Shown piece by piece: positions 27,300 through 36,268 of a stretch of 64,000 nucleotides of DNA. The stretch is from NCBI RefSeq assembly GCF_015207655.1, contig NZ_JADEWN010000015.1:1-64000 (forward strand), in the 5' to 3' direction. Position 1 is the stretch's first letter; each line of letters opens with the position of its first letter. The notes beneath the pieces were generated by a model, which saw only the letters and a list, made by a program, of their open reading frames with translations, was not told where the DNA came from and did not search any database. A program made the position numbers and the translations under genes. The DNA comes from Gloeocapsopsis crepidinum LEGE 06123. GTDB lineage: Bacteria > Cyanobacteriota > Cyanobacteriia > Cyanobacteriales > Chroococcidiopsidaceae.

Positions 27300-28547
27300 T
27301 TAAACTCTACCGCGTAAAATCATCGCCATTTCGTTCGGCTTAGGTGACGCCTCTAAAGCAGTTTCTTCTGTTAATCTTCCTTCTTCGTATAGTTTATAAA
27401 TTGATTGATTCATGGTACACATGCCCTCAAAGTTACAGCGTGGAATGATTGCCTCGATTTCTTCAACCTCGTTGCGCATAATATAATCTTTAATAGCATC
27501 TGTATTAATCAGAATTTCGTGAATCGCCGCTCGTTTGTTGTCAGTTGTCCTCACAAGGCTTTGGGCAATAACTGCAACTAAAGATTCTGCAACCTGAATT
27601 CGCATCGGAGCTTGCTCGTCAGGATTGTAAAGATTAAGAATTCTTTCAATTGTTTTTACTGCACTATTTGTGTGCAAAGTTCCAAAGACAAGGTGTCCAG
27701 TTTGGGCAGCTTTTAAAGCAGTATTAACAGTTTCGCGATCGCGCATCTCCCCAATGAGAATTATATCTGGATCTTCCCGCAATGATGCTTTCAAGGCATT
27801 GTCAAATTTCAACGTGTGAATGCCTACTTCCCGTTGCTTGATTAGCGATTTTCTACTTTGATGCACAAACTCCACAGGATCTTCAATTGAGATAATATGC
27901 TTGGGCAATTCTTGATTGATATAATCAACCATTGCTGCGAGCGTAGTAGACTTACCCGAACCCGTTGGTCCTGTGACTAAAATTAATCCCTTGTGATAGT
28001 GACACAAATCTCGAAAAATGGGTGGTAAACTCAGTTGCTCTAACGTCAGAATTTTTAAGGGAATTAATCGTAGCACCATTGCTGGACCGTTGAGCGAGAT
28101 AAATACGTTAATTCGCACTCGTGCTACTCCTTCGTACTGTGTAGCACCGTCGTATTCTAGATATTCGTGAAATTGTGCAATTTGTTGTTCGGTAAGAATT
28201 TCTTGCAGCCAGCTAGCAAACGTAGCTTCATCTGTTTTTGGATGATCTGTCAAAATAATTTCTCCACGTTCGCGCAAACGAGGAACTTCTCCGACTCCTA
28301 AGTGTAAGTCTGAAATACCTTTGTCATGAGCTTCTCGTACTAGTTGCTCTAACGTTGGGGCTGTATTCGTTGCTGCAGTACTTGGCTTAGAATGATGAGT
28401 CACATGAGTATTCAGTTGTAAAACAGTCTGTGGTTGTAGCTCGGTTATGTCTGTGACTGGATTGGCTACCTTAGACTTTGGCAGTGGCATCGGTGGCACG
28501 CGGGGAATCGCTGGAGCAGGAATTGGTGGACGCTGTGATTCTGTCAT
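27300..28547 (-). CDS. pilT: PilT-type twitching motility ATPase
   Basis: A 415-aa hexameric ATPase of the secretion-ATPase superfamily that drives type IV pilus retraction at the inner face of the membrane. Walker A is LVTGPTGSGKSTTLAA (about residues 191-206), the Asp box is ISIEDPVEFVH, Walker B is DPDIILIGEMRD, and the His box is TGHLVFGTLHTNSA; PilT-type LREDPD and VNTALKAAQTGH are present. An N-terminal extension of about 65 residues is Pro-rich and poorly conserved. The end (PNEMAMILRGRV) lacks the AIRNLI motif typical of main PilT, so it may be a PilT paralogue. It is not adjacent to pilB or pilC here. Confidence 0.9.
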   Translation of the reverse strand: MTESQRPPIPAPAIPRVPPMPLPKSKVANPVTDITELQPQTVLQLNTHVTHHSKPSTAATNTAPTLEQLVREAHDKGISDLHLGVGEVPRLRERGEIILTDHPKTDEATFASWLQEILTEQQIAQFHEYLEYDGATQYEGVARVRINVFISLNGPAMVLRLIPLKILTLEQLSLPPIFRDLCHYHKGLILVTGPTGSGKSTTLAAMVDYINQELPKHIISIEDPVEFVHQSRKSLIKQREVGIHTLKFDNALKASLREDPDIILIGEMRDRETVNTALKAAQTGHLVFGTLHTNSAVKTIERILNLYNPDEQAPMRIQVAESLVAVIAQSLVRTTDNKRAAIHEILINTDAIKDYIMRNEVEEIEAIIPRCNFEGMCTMNQSIYKLYEEGRLTEETALEASPKPNEMAMILRGRV

Positions 28548-29378
28548 GTATTAACTGTTAACTTTTGGCTACCTGGTTAAGTATTAGATGAGGCATTGCA
28601 AGCTTGTTGCTCTACCAAATGGCTGCGATGACATCCATCTATAGTTTTCCCTCAGTGCCACACTTTGTATCAGGTGTACTTGAACTATGGTGTGTAATAT
28701 TTCTAAATCACTACTGCATTGTTGCTTTTCTTGATAAAACACCAGGACACCTAACACGCTTTGTAATGAATTTGTTACAGACTCTCAAAAAAATGAAAGC
28801 GTAATAATTTTTAGCTTTCTATTAGTAAGTATTTGTACTCTTATACATTTGTTCTAACGCAACTTGTTAATTTTTTATCGAGTTGCGATCGCAATGACAT
28901 TCTTATAAATAAAGAATTGATGAATCTCTATTACAGCGGAGGCATCAATACCCTCAGCAGAGCACTGTTTTTCAGAACTAATTTACTCAAATCTGAACTA
29001 AAAGAATTATGAGAAAAAATGCATTTATTTATAAGAAATGTTAAGCCTTGATTGTAGCCCTCAATAAATTATTGTGTGAATAGCGCAACTTTTGCAGAAA
29101 TATATTAAGTAATATAGGTTGGGATCGCGAAAGAGCAAGTCTTGTGGCTTTTATACCTATTGATAGATGCCAATGTAATCACCAATGATAAACAGCTAAA
29201 ACGCAACAACTTTAATTGAGTATTCATAAATACAATTGCTCCACTGTAAAGTTTAATAACTAAAAGATCATTTTAACCATTGGTTTCTATATACTAAATT
29301 TCAATAGATAAGCTAGCTAAAACTAGTTAACAAGAATTTTACTTAATTCACTTTTTTATTCTCTGTGGAGGAGAAATC
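28548..29378. other. Long AT-rich intergenic region
   Basis: About 830 bp. A 66-codon frame at 28604-28804 has no Shine-Dalgarno or family match and is not called. No tRNA, palindromic array or known RNA was recognised. The last 30 bp before 29379 carry GTGGAGGAGAAATC, a strong ribosome-binding site, so at least the end is the 5' leader of the small membrane protein. Confidence 0.45.
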
Positions 29379-29753
29379 ATGGCTCTAGCTCAAAGCTCCA
29401 GTCTAAAAAAGACTTATTATTTCTTTATGCTCAAAAGTTTTTTAATCTGGACTTTTACACTGGCAGTTTGCTTATTAGTCGTAGGGTTTCCCCTTGTTGT
29501 TTTGATGGCAACATTTGGTTCGCTACTATCAATTGTGCTGCAATCAGTGATACCAGTTAGTGCAGTTTTATTAGTCGTTGGTAGCATCATTACCATCAAT
29601 GTATTAGCAGTAGTGTTTGGTGCTGGCATACTAACACTCAAAGGCATTCATCCAAAAGAAGTTAGCTGGCTAAACTGGCTACACGGCGAGGCAGACACCC
29701 TACACACTTCAGTTTACGCGGCTTGTCCATTAACTTGTGAACTGAAGCAATAA
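29379..29753 (+). CDS. Small membrane protein of unknown function
   Basis: A 124-aa protein with two long hydrophobic helices (about residues 19-46, SFLIWTFTLAVCLLVVGFPLVVLM, and about 58-82, VIPVSAVLLVVGSIITINVLAVV) and a short C-terminal tail with two Cys. I do not recognise the family. A strong GGAGGAG ribosome-binding site lies 7 bp upstream of the ATG and a good terminator lies downstream, so it is very probably expressed as a monocistronic unit from the large upstream region. Confidence 0.7.
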   Translation: MALAQSSSLKKTYYFFMLKSFLIWTFTLAVCLLVVGFPLVVLMATFGSLLSIVLQSVIPVSAVLLVVGSIITINVLAVVFGAGILTLKGIHPKEVSWLNWLHGEADTLHTSVYAACPLTCELKQ

Positions 29754-29820
29754 GGAGCGCTGGGATAGCGGATATTTGCAAAGTAGTTTTATAGTATCTA
29801 TCCGCAATGACAGTGGATCT

Positions 29821-29846
29821 GCCCGGTAAAAGCCGGGTTTTTTCAT
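29821..29846 (+). terminator. Rho-independent terminator of the small membrane protein gene
   Basis: GCCCGG, a short A-rich loop, then CCGGG followed by a run of six T. It sits about 70 bp past the stop codon. Confidence 0.85.
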
Positions 29847-30049
29847 GCCAAGAATTGTAATAGCTTTCTGATTAACTATTACAGGAACTCAGAGTCATTG
29901 CTAAGTGCTAACTTCTAACCTTCTAACACTGCCCTCTGAACCCTGCCATATTACCCAACCTTATCCAAAATCGTGTCAGGATACAGAAGATAGGAGAACA
30001 TATATCAGGAGAAAGTTTTTCTCTAACTCCAGTCATAAGTCCTGAGCAC

Positions 30050-31153
30050 ATGGCAAAGCAAGTCTGCATTATTTTAGGTACGCGGCCGGAAGCAATTAAA
30101 ATGGCTCCGGTGATTCAAGTCTTTAGGCGATCGCCCCTCTTTGACACGCAGGTAATTTTAACAGGTCAACATATTGAGATGGTGGCACAAGTCATGCAGT
30201 TATTTGACTTGGAAGCGAACCAAAATTTAGAAATTATGCAGCCAAAGCAAACTCTCACGGATATTACATGTCGCAGCTTACAGGGATTAGAAAGCTTGTT
30301 TAAGCAACTCCAACCTCAGTTAGTTTTAGTTCAAGGAGATACGACAACTGCTTTTGCTGCTGCATTAGCAGCGTTTTATCAAAAAATTCCTGTAGGTCAT
30401 GTAGAAGCAGGATTGCGGACAGATGATGTTTTGAACCCTTATCCAGAAGAAGCCAATCGTCGTTTAATATCACAGCTGACACAATTGCATTTTGCCCCTA
30501 CAAAGCTTGCTGTGCAAAATTTGCAACGTTCAGGGGTATTAGGGAAAATTCATCAAACAGGTAATACTGTGATCGATGCTTTGCTATCAGTTGCTCAGCG
30601 TCAACCTGCGTGTGATGTCCCTGGTTTAGAGTGGAAAAAATACCGTGTTTTGTTGGCAACAGTGCATCGACGCGAAAATTGGGGAGAACCCCTCCTCCAG
30701 ATTGCTGAAGGATTTTTACAAATCTTAGATCAGTTTCCAGATACAGCTTTGCTTTTACCCCTGCATCGCAATCCAATTGTGAGAGAACCGTTGCAAGCGG
30801 CGTTAAGTCACCACTCTCGCATATTTTTAACAGAACCATTGGATTATGCGGAATTGGTTGGTGCAATTGGGCGATCGCACTTACTACTCACTGATTCAGG
30901 TGGATTGCAAGAAGAGGCACCTTCTTTAGGAAAACCAGTATTAGTATTGCGCGAAACAACCGAAAGACCAGAAGCGATCGCTTCTGGTACTGCTAAACTA
31001 GTCGGAACTGACCCAGAACAAATTTTTACTGCAGCCAGCGTACTATTAAGTAACGCAGAAGCTTATCAAGCTATGGCAACCGCAATCAACCCTTTCGGTG
31101 ACGGTCATGCAGCCCAACGAATCTTACAAATCGTAACAGACTATTTTGTATAG
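30050..31153 (+). CDS. wecB: UDP-N-acetylglucosamine 2-epimerase (non-hydrolysing)
   Basis: Interconverts UDP-GlcNAc and UDP-ManNAc in the cytoplasm for surface polysaccharide synthesis. At 367 aa it has normal length and the GT-B fold. Key family segments are LGTRPEAIKMAPVI (residues 9-22), VQGDTTTAFAAALAAFYQ, GHVEAGLRTDD, LATVHRRENWGEPL and LLTDSGGLQEEAPSLGKPVLVLRETTERPEA near the C-terminus, which contact UDP. A weak GGAGAAAG is upstream of the ATG. Neighbours are not sugar-pathway genes here. Confidence 0.94.
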   Translation: MAKQVCIILGTRPEAIKMAPVIQVFRRSPLFDTQVILTGQHIEMVAQVMQLFDLEANQNLEIMQPKQTLTDITCRSLQGLESLFKQLQPQLVLVQGDTTTAFAAALAAFYQKIPVGHVEAGLRTDDVLNPYPEEANRRLISQLTQLHFAPTKLAVQNLQRSGVLGKIHQTGNTVIDALLSVAQRQPACDVPGLEWKKYRVLLATVHRRENWGEPLLQIAEGFLQILDQFPDTALLLPLHRNPIVREPLQAALSHHSRIFLTEPLDYAELVGAIGRSHLLLTDSGGLQEEAPSLGKPVLVLRETTERPEAIASGTAKLVGTDPEQIFTAASVLLSNAEAYQAMATAINPFGDGHAAQRILQIVTDYFV

Positions 31154-31282
31154 AGGTGAAGGGTTGTCTGGTGCTGGAAGCCTAGGAGTTAGCTAAATTA
31201 ACTTCAGTTAGATGCTTTTAGTCCCTATTAACACCGAAAATAGAAAAGACCTCAGCCTAGAAGAGGAGTGATGGTATAACAT

Positions 31283-32491
31283 ATGGCAGACTTCATGCAG
31301 TGGGCAAACGCCGTATCAACTCGTGCTTCATTAGAAGCAGCTGTTGCAGAAGTTGTAGAAAAAGCTTCTACACTGTTACAGTTACCAGCAGATCTTGGAT
31401 TAATTTTTATTTCTGCTGCCTTTACTAGTGAGTATTCCCGCCTGCTTCCTTTATTACAAGAAAAGCTACCCGACGTTAAAGTTCTGATTGGTTGTGGTGG
31501 CGGTGGTATTATTGGGATGAACCAGCAAAGATCTGTGCAGGAATTTGAGGGTGTACCAGCACTAAGCCTGACTTTGGCACACTTACCAGGCGTCGCAATC
31601 AAACCTTTTCACGTTGTAGCTGAGCAATTTCCCGATCTTGATAGTCCTCCCACAGCCTGGGTTGATCTTTTAGGTGTCTCGCCTGCTGAGCAACCCCAGT
31701 TTATTTTGCTAGCTGATCCTTTTTCTTCAGGAGTTAGTGATTTACTGCAAGGTATCGATTATGCTTACCCTGGTTCGATTACAGTAGGCGGATTAGCAAG
31801 TGGTAGTCAAATGCCTGGTCGAATTGGCTTGTTGTGCAATGACACTTTACATCGTTCAGGAACAGTAGGTGTTGCATTAAGTGGCAATATTGTCCTAGAT
31901 ACAATTGTGGCACAAGGATGCCGACCAATTGGCGAACCTTACCGTGTTAGCGCCTCCGAACGCAACATTTTACTTGCTTTAGAAGAACAACCCCCCTTAG
32001 AAGTTTTGCGCGATCTCATTTCGAGTTTAAATGATTCTGATCGGCAATTAGCTGAACATTCTTTGTTTATCGGTGTTGTGCGCGACGAATTTAAGCAGAA
32101 TTTAGAGCAAGGAGACTTTTTAATCCGGAATTTATTAGGAGTCGATCCGAAAGTTGGGGCGATCGCTGTCGCTGATTTAATTCGCCCAGGACAACGAATT
32201 CAGTTCCACTTGCGCGATGCCGAAACTTCTGCTGATGATTTGGAATGGTTGCTACAACGATACATCCAAACTCATCCTGATTTATCACCTGCTGGGGCGT
32301 TAATGTTTTCTTGTTTGGGACGAGGAGAAATGCTCTACGGGAAACCTAACTTTGATTCTCAGCTATTTAGCAGCTACATACCAAATGTATCAATGGGGGG
32401 TTTTTTCTGTAATGGAGAAATTGGTCCTGTGGGTGGTAGTACTTTTCTACATGGCTACACATCAGTGTTTGCGATCTGTCGCCAACCGTGA
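31283..32491 (+). CDS. FIST N/C domain sensory protein
   Basis: A 402-aa soluble protein with the FIST N and FIST C domains, predicted ligand sensors often fused to signalling proteins; here they stand alone. The N-domain has the GCGGGGIIGMNQQ loop (about residues 73-85), the middle has TVGGLASGSQMPG (about 167-179) with LSGNIVLDTIVAQGCRPIG, and the C-domain ends with FSCLGRGEMLYG and SMGGFFCNGEIGPVGGSTFLHGYTS. Small ligands such as amino acids have been proposed for the family. The neighbouring gene on the plus strand is wecB, 129 bp upstream. Confidence 0.9.
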   Translation: MADFMQWANAVSTRASLEAAVAEVVEKASTLLQLPADLGLIFISAAFTSEYSRLLPLLQEKLPDVKVLIGCGGGGIIGMNQQRSVQEFEGVPALSLTLAHLPGVAIKPFHVVAEQFPDLDSPPTAWVDLLGVSPAEQPQFILLADPFSSGVSDLLQGIDYAYPGSITVGGLASGSQMPGRIGLLCNDTLHRSGTVGVALSGNIVLDTIVAQGCRPIGEPYRVSASERNILLALEEQPPLEVLRDLISSLNDSDRQLAEHSLFIGVVRDEFKQNLEQGDFLIRNLLGVDPKVGAIAVADLIRPGQRIQFHLRDAETSADDLEWLLQRYIQTHPDLSPAGALMFSCLGRGEMLYGKPNFDSQLFSSYIPNVSMGGFFCNGEIGPVGGSTFLHGYTSVFAICRQP

Positions 32492-32520
32492 TGGCAAGTT
32501 TGATTAATCACTAATAATTA

Positions 32521-32548
32521 AAGTAGTGACTAGTAACTAGCCACTAGC
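32521..32548. repeat. AGTGACTAGTAACTAGCCACT imperfect palindrome
   Basis: An imperfect palindrome made of the same CTAGT-type units as near 26270, placed between the convergent FIST and phosphoesterase genes. Confidence 0.45.
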
Positions 32549-32566
32549 AACTATTTTTCTGTAGCT

Positions 32567-33667
32567 TCACAGTTTTAGAGTTGTGTTGTTATCAATTAGT
32601 AATGGTTTGCCATTTGGTGCGATCGCACCAAATTTAGCAAAATAGCGTTGTGCAGACACCGGAAAGTCAGGAAATTCAAATAAAGCGTCTCCAGCCGCAA
32701 TATCTGCCCAGAAATAGCGCAAATGAGGAGCAAGTTTTGCTGCTTCAATTTGCGGTAAGTTCAAAGGCGGTTGAGTCAACAGGTGAAGCATGAAAGGAAA
32801 ACTGCGATCGCCAAGCCACTGACGTGACATTTGTTGCAGTTGTGGAACATCAGGAACTGCTTCTACGCAATGCGTCTCAATTTTTAACCAATTTTGTCCT
32901 GAGTCATCTTGGTGAAACTGAATGATGCGGTAAGGATGAGGATAACTGACAAGCGAACCTGTCGTAATTTCATAAATATTTTGCCACTGCGCGACATCTT
33001 GAACGTGTAAATGTCCTGTAAAGACTAACTGTACGCCAAAATTTTGGAGGAGTTGTAATAACTCTGGCGCATTTTCTATCATATACCGCTGACCGAGTTG
33101 ATGTTGTGATTGATGCGGTATGTGTTCGATCGCATTATGATGCACCATAACAAACACAACATCTTCTGCGGCTTGCTCAAGAACCTGATGCAACCACTTG
33201 AGTTGATTATTATCCAATCGCCCGACAAGTTTTCCTTGTGCATTGAAATAATTGGAATTCAAGCTGATAAGTCTTAACCCAGGTAGCACTTGCTGAGTAT
33301 AGTAAAGCTCTTGTGCAGTCTCATAACCGAACTTGCGATAATATTGAGGAAAGTCAATTGCGGCGATTGATTGTTTACCTGGAATTTTCGTCTCAAAATC
33401 ATGATTGCCAGGAATCACATATACCGGAAAAGGTAACTGCGCTAAACGTTGTTGTAACCAAGTATGATTGTCTGGTTCTCCGTCTTGAGTAAGATCGCCA
33501 GGAAGTAATAAAAAATCAAGTTGCTGTTGTTCTAAATGCTCAAAGACAATTTCCAACGCGGGAATACTCACTTCCACCATGTGAAATCGACTAGGATGAT
33601 GCCAGACGGTGTGAGGCAGGGCAATGTGTAAGTCGCTAACTACGGCAAAGCGAAAATTTAAAGTCAT
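32567..33667 (-). CDS. Calcineurin-like metallophosphoesterase
   Basis: A 366-aa enzyme of the binuclear metallophosphoesterase superfamily. Metal-ligand motifs in order: DLHIA (D-x-H, residues 12-16), GDLTQDGE (GD, about 58-65), GNHDFE (about 88-93), VMVHHN (about 174-179) and FTGHLHV (GHxH, about 216-222). The organisation is like class III nucleotide or 3',5'-cAMP phosphodiesterases; the C-terminal 100 residues are an extra region. The substrate is unknown. The ATG start at 33667 is directly before the first strand. Confidence 0.88.
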   Translation of the reverse strand: MTLNFRFAVVSDLHIALPHTVWHHPSRFHMVEVSIPALEIVFEHLEQQQLDFLLLPGDLTQDGEPDNHTWLQQRLAQLPFPVYVIPGNHDFETKIPGKQSIAAIDFPQYYRKFGYETAQELYYTQQVLPGLRLISLNSNYFNAQGKLVGRLDNNQLKWLHQVLEQAAEDVVFVMVHHNAIEHIPHQSQHQLGQRYMIENAPELLQLLQNFGVQLVFTGHLHVQDVAQWQNIYEITTGSLVSYPHPYRIIQFHQDDSGQNWLKIETHCVEAVPDVPQLQQMSRQWLGDRSFPFMLHLLTQPPLNLPQIEAAKLAPHLRYFWADIAAGDALFEFPDFPVSAQRYFAKFGAIAPNGKPLLIDNNTTLKL

Positions 33668-33831
33668 GACTAGAGAGTACTTAGCTATTAGCGATCTTCA
33701 ATTAGCTAATTGTAAAACGGTTTTTAGCCCCGCATAGCAAAGTTATCCGTTATTCGTAAATCACGACAAAGCAAATCATTCGATAAACTGACTGAGAGAG
33801 GCTTTCATCGATCTAAAATTCAGTTTTCAGG

Positions 33832-33838
33832 AGGGCAA
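33832..33838 (+). promoter_or_regulatory. Shine-Dalgarno deciding the TTG start of trmB
   Basis: AGGAGGG lies 4-8 bp before the TTG at 33842, an unusually strong ribosome-binding site for this genome region and the reason the TTG start is preferred. Confidence 0.7.
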
Positions 33839-33841
33839 ACA

Positions 33842-34471
33842 TTGACACTCCGAGTACGTCAACACGTCAATCCATTATCGCAGAAGTATCAAACACCGGT
33901 TCATCCTTTAGATTGGGAGAAAATCTATCGTAATTTTACTCAGCCCCTACACCTAGATATTGGCTGCGGTAAAGGGAAATTTTTACTTGAGATGGCACCA
34001 CAGCAGCCTAACTGGAATTTCTTAGGATTAGAAATTCGCGAACCGCTTGTTCAAGAAGCTAATTCTTGGCGCGATCAACTAGCACTACCAAATTTACATT
34101 ACTTGTTTTGTAATGCAAATAATTCTCTAGCACCGCTTTTGAGTAATTTGCCTGCCAACACGTTACAGCGAGTTACAATTCAATTTCCCGATCCTTGGTT
34201 TAAACATCGCCATGCCAAACGGCGAGTCGTGCAACCAGAATTAGTAGCAGAATTGGCGACACATCTAGCATCTGGTGGTATTGTTTTTCTGCAATCGGAT
34301 ATTGAAGCAGTTGCCAGAGAAATGTGCGATCGCTTTACGGCACATCCTGTTTTTCATCGCCAAGGAACGCAGTGGTTAGCCGAAAATCCTTTACCAATTC
34401 AGACTGAAAGGGAAAAATCAACGCGATCGCGAGAACAACCTGTGTATCGGGCGGTGTTTATGCGCAGTTAA
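33842..34471 (+). CDS. trmB: tRNA (guanine-N7-)-methyltransferase
   Basis: Methylates N7 of G46 in the tRNA variable loop using S-adenosylmethionine. At 209 aa it has the usual size. SAM motif I is LDIGCGKGKFLLEMA (about residues 38-52), NFLGLEIREPLV follows, and the TrmB signature QFPDPWFKHRHAKRRVV is at about 115-131. The start is a TTG at 33842, supported by the AGGAGGG ribosome-binding site 7 bp before it and by no better alternative. Its stop overlaps by 4 bp the stop of the convergent GT39 gene. Confidence 0.94.
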   Translation: MTLRVRQHVNPLSQKYQTPVHPLDWEKIYRNFTQPLHLDIGCGKGKFLLEMAPQQPNWNFLGLEIREPLVQEANSWRDQLALPNLHYLFCNANNSLAPLLSNLPANTLQRVTIQFPDPWFKHRHAKRRVVQPELVAELATHLASGGIVFLQSDIEAVAREMCDRFTAHPVFHRQGTQWLAENPLPIQTEREKSTRSREQPVYRAVFMRS

Positions 34472-35931
34472 ATCCACGTAGGGGATAACATCCGTAATCG
34501 ATAACTTTCTGGAGTTAATGGTAAACCAAGATAAATTGGCATCCAAAAGACAAAGGCTGCCAAGATGAGGAAAATAATTGTCACGGCAACTGCCCGCAAT
34601 AATAAAGAGTAACTTTGTATCCAGCGAGCGACTAGCCAGGCGATCGCAAGTCCTGCAAACACTGAAGCGCCCATGTAGTGATAAATAAATGTACAGCGCG
34701 TTACTCTTACCCAGGGTAATAGATTGGCTAACCAGTTTATAACTAAGTACAAGGCAATCCAAGTATCTGTAGGTGATGTGCGTTCAGGCAAGCGCTTGGT
34801 ACGAGTTACCAGCTTGATAACAAAGCGTCTTATGAGTCTCCACAGCAGAGTGACAATTCCTACTGTTGACAGCCACCATAAGATAGGATTTCCGATGGCA
34901 TGAACATCATAAATCACGCGAGCATAGCTAGCGGGAAGTGGTGGTCCCACAATTGATATTGGTGCTGTTATAGACTGAGCTATGTAGTAGAAATAGGCTA
35001 CAGGTCTTACCATGAACAGCCAACTGAGCCAAGAAGAACAGTAAGGATGGACATCACTACCGCTACCAATGTTCTGATGGTAAGACAGAATTTTCTGCTG
35101 TACTTCCCAGAAGTTAGGAGATGGATTCAATTGTAGGTGCGGAATCCACTGAATGCTGTAAAAAGCAACTGGAACAATGCCTAAATAAAAGACAACGTGC
35201 CAAAGCTTAATTTGCCTAAGATTGACTAAAGACGAAGAAACTCGAATAAAGTGACTTTGATAATTACTGTAGCGTTTGGGAAATAGCCAACTCAGCCACC
35301 CAGCTATCCATACAGTATAAGCTCCCAATAAAAACCATAAGCCATTCCACTTTACTGATACAGTTGCCCCAAAAGCAATTCCAGCGAGTGCTAGCCATAC
35401 ATGGCGTCGTTTCTTATGCTCTAATGCCAGTAAAAAGCATAAGTGTCCTAATAGGCCAAAAATTACTAAATAAACGTTGTTGAGTGCATAGCGCGACTCG
35501 ACTAAAAACAAGCCATCAGCCGCCGCAAATAATGCTGCTATCAATGCATAGGTACGGTTGTAACTGATTTGGTAAGCAATTCCAGCAATGACTAAGGGAA
35601 TAAAAGTCCCAGTGAGCGCATTTAACCAGCGATAACTCCACGTAGAGCGTAAAGAACCCGTGAGGCTATTTACAGTATCCTGTCCAACGGGAAGATGACT
35701 GCCAATCCACATTCCTACAGCAATAATATATTTGCTTAAAGGTGGGTGTCCGTCAAAAAATTGAGTACGAGTTAGGTAGTTATTGGCAAAAATAGCGTAG
35801 TAAACTTCATCAAATACTAAGGTATTAAACCGACTCAGTTGCCAAAACCGCAGACCCAGAGAGACCAGAAATACTGCTAACATTCCTAGCCAAAACCACA
35901 GGGGCTGGAGAGATTTTTTTGCAAAGGACAT
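34468..35931 (-). CDS. GT39-family protein O-mannosyltransferase-like membrane glycosyltransferase
   Basis: A 487-aa polytopic membrane protein with about ten transmembrane helices. The first luminal loop carries the acidic pair in VFDEVYYAIFANNYL (about residues 39-53) and HPPLSKYIIAVGMWI, both typical of family 39 glycosyltransferases, which transfer a sugar from a polyprenyl-phosphate donor to protein (PMT) or lipid. The ARVIYDVHAIGNP motif and the C-terminal YHYMGASVFAGLAIAW segment also fit PMT. The expected reaction is O-mannosylation at the membrane; the substrate is not shown. It is monocistronic and convergent with trmB. Confidence 0.9.
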   Translation of the reverse strand: MSFAKKSLQPLWFWLGMLAVFLVSLGLRFWQLSRFNTLVFDEVYYAIFANNYLTRTQFFDGHPPLSKYIIAVGMWIGSHLPVGQDTVNSLTGSLRSTWSYRWLNALTGTFIPLVIAGIAYQISYNRTYALIAALFAAADGLFLVESRYALNNVYLVIFGLLGHLCFLLALEHKKRRHVWLALAGIAFGATVSVKWNGLWFLLGAYTVWIAGWLSWLFPKRYSNYQSHFIRVSSSLVNLRQIKLWHVVFYLGIVPVAFYSIQWIPHLQLNPSPNFWEVQQKILSYHQNIGSGSDVHPYCSSWLSWLFMVRPVAYFYYIAQSITAPISIVGPPLPASYARVIYDVHAIGNPILWWLSTVGIVTLLWRLIRRFVIKLVTRTKRLPERTSPTDTWIALYLVINWLANLLPWVRVTRCTFIYHYMGASVFAGLAIAWLVARWIQSYSLLLRAVAVTIIFLILAAFVFWMPIYLGLPLTPESYRLRMLSPTWI

Positions 35932-36077
35932 AGAACTAACGCTCTTTAGCTCACAGCATTCTTGATATTTTGCCTGAAGGTGTTACTTATCATACTGAAG
36001 ATTTGAGAATTTAAGAGAGTTGCTAATCGTAAAACGCGATCGCTCCTCAAAAACTTGATAATCACTCGCAATAAGTA

Positions 36078-36152
36078 TAAAGTAATCTTTAGTGTTACTC
36101 CTCGCACACAATAGCGACACGGAGAATCAAACATAAACTCTGTGTCGTTTTT
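36078..36152 (+). ncRNA. yfr1: Yfr1-like small RNA candidate
   Basis: From the 5' side: a small stem-loop (TAAAG-TAAT-CTTTA, 36078-36091), an unpaired ACTCCTCGCACAC (36097-36109), then a strong terminator. Its stem is CGACACGGAG (36115-36124) paired with CTCTGTGTCG (36138-36147), followed by five T. Yfr1, conserved in cyanobacteria, is about 54-70 nt and has two stem-loops around an unpaired ACUCCUCACAC; this copy would carry two extra bases (GC) in the motif. The 5' end is a guess. Confidence that it is a transcript ending here is higher than confidence in the Yfr1 name. Confidence 0.55.
36115..36152 (+). terminator. Strong rho-independent terminator
   Basis: A ten-pair stem (one G-T pair), 13-nt loop, then TTTTT. 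No protein gene on the plus strand precedes it within 1.6 kb, so it must end a non-coding transcript. Confidence 0.85.
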
Positions 36153-36268
36153 GCATTGATTTCTAAGGATTTCTTGGAAGTTGAATGTGTAGTGACATTG
36201 TGAAGAATTAACCGCAAGATTGGTGACTTGTACTCCGACAACGCTTTATTGGTGTTCAATTGCAAAAG

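Larger units (their letters stand above)
35932..36268. other. Divergent intergenic region with an sRNA candidate
   Basis: Between the GT39 and ABC ATPase genes. It holds the Yfr1-like RNA candidate described separately; the remainder is AT-rich with no gene recognised. A 62-codon minus-strand frame overlapping the RNA is not credible. Confidence 0.5.

Noticed and set aside
28604-28804. 66-codon plus-strand ORF after pilT
   Set aside because: No ribosome-binding site, no family motif, irregular composition; likely chance in AT-rich DNA.
35946-36134. 62-codon minus-strand ORF
   Set aside because: Runs antisense through the strong terminator and the RNA candidate; no coding features.
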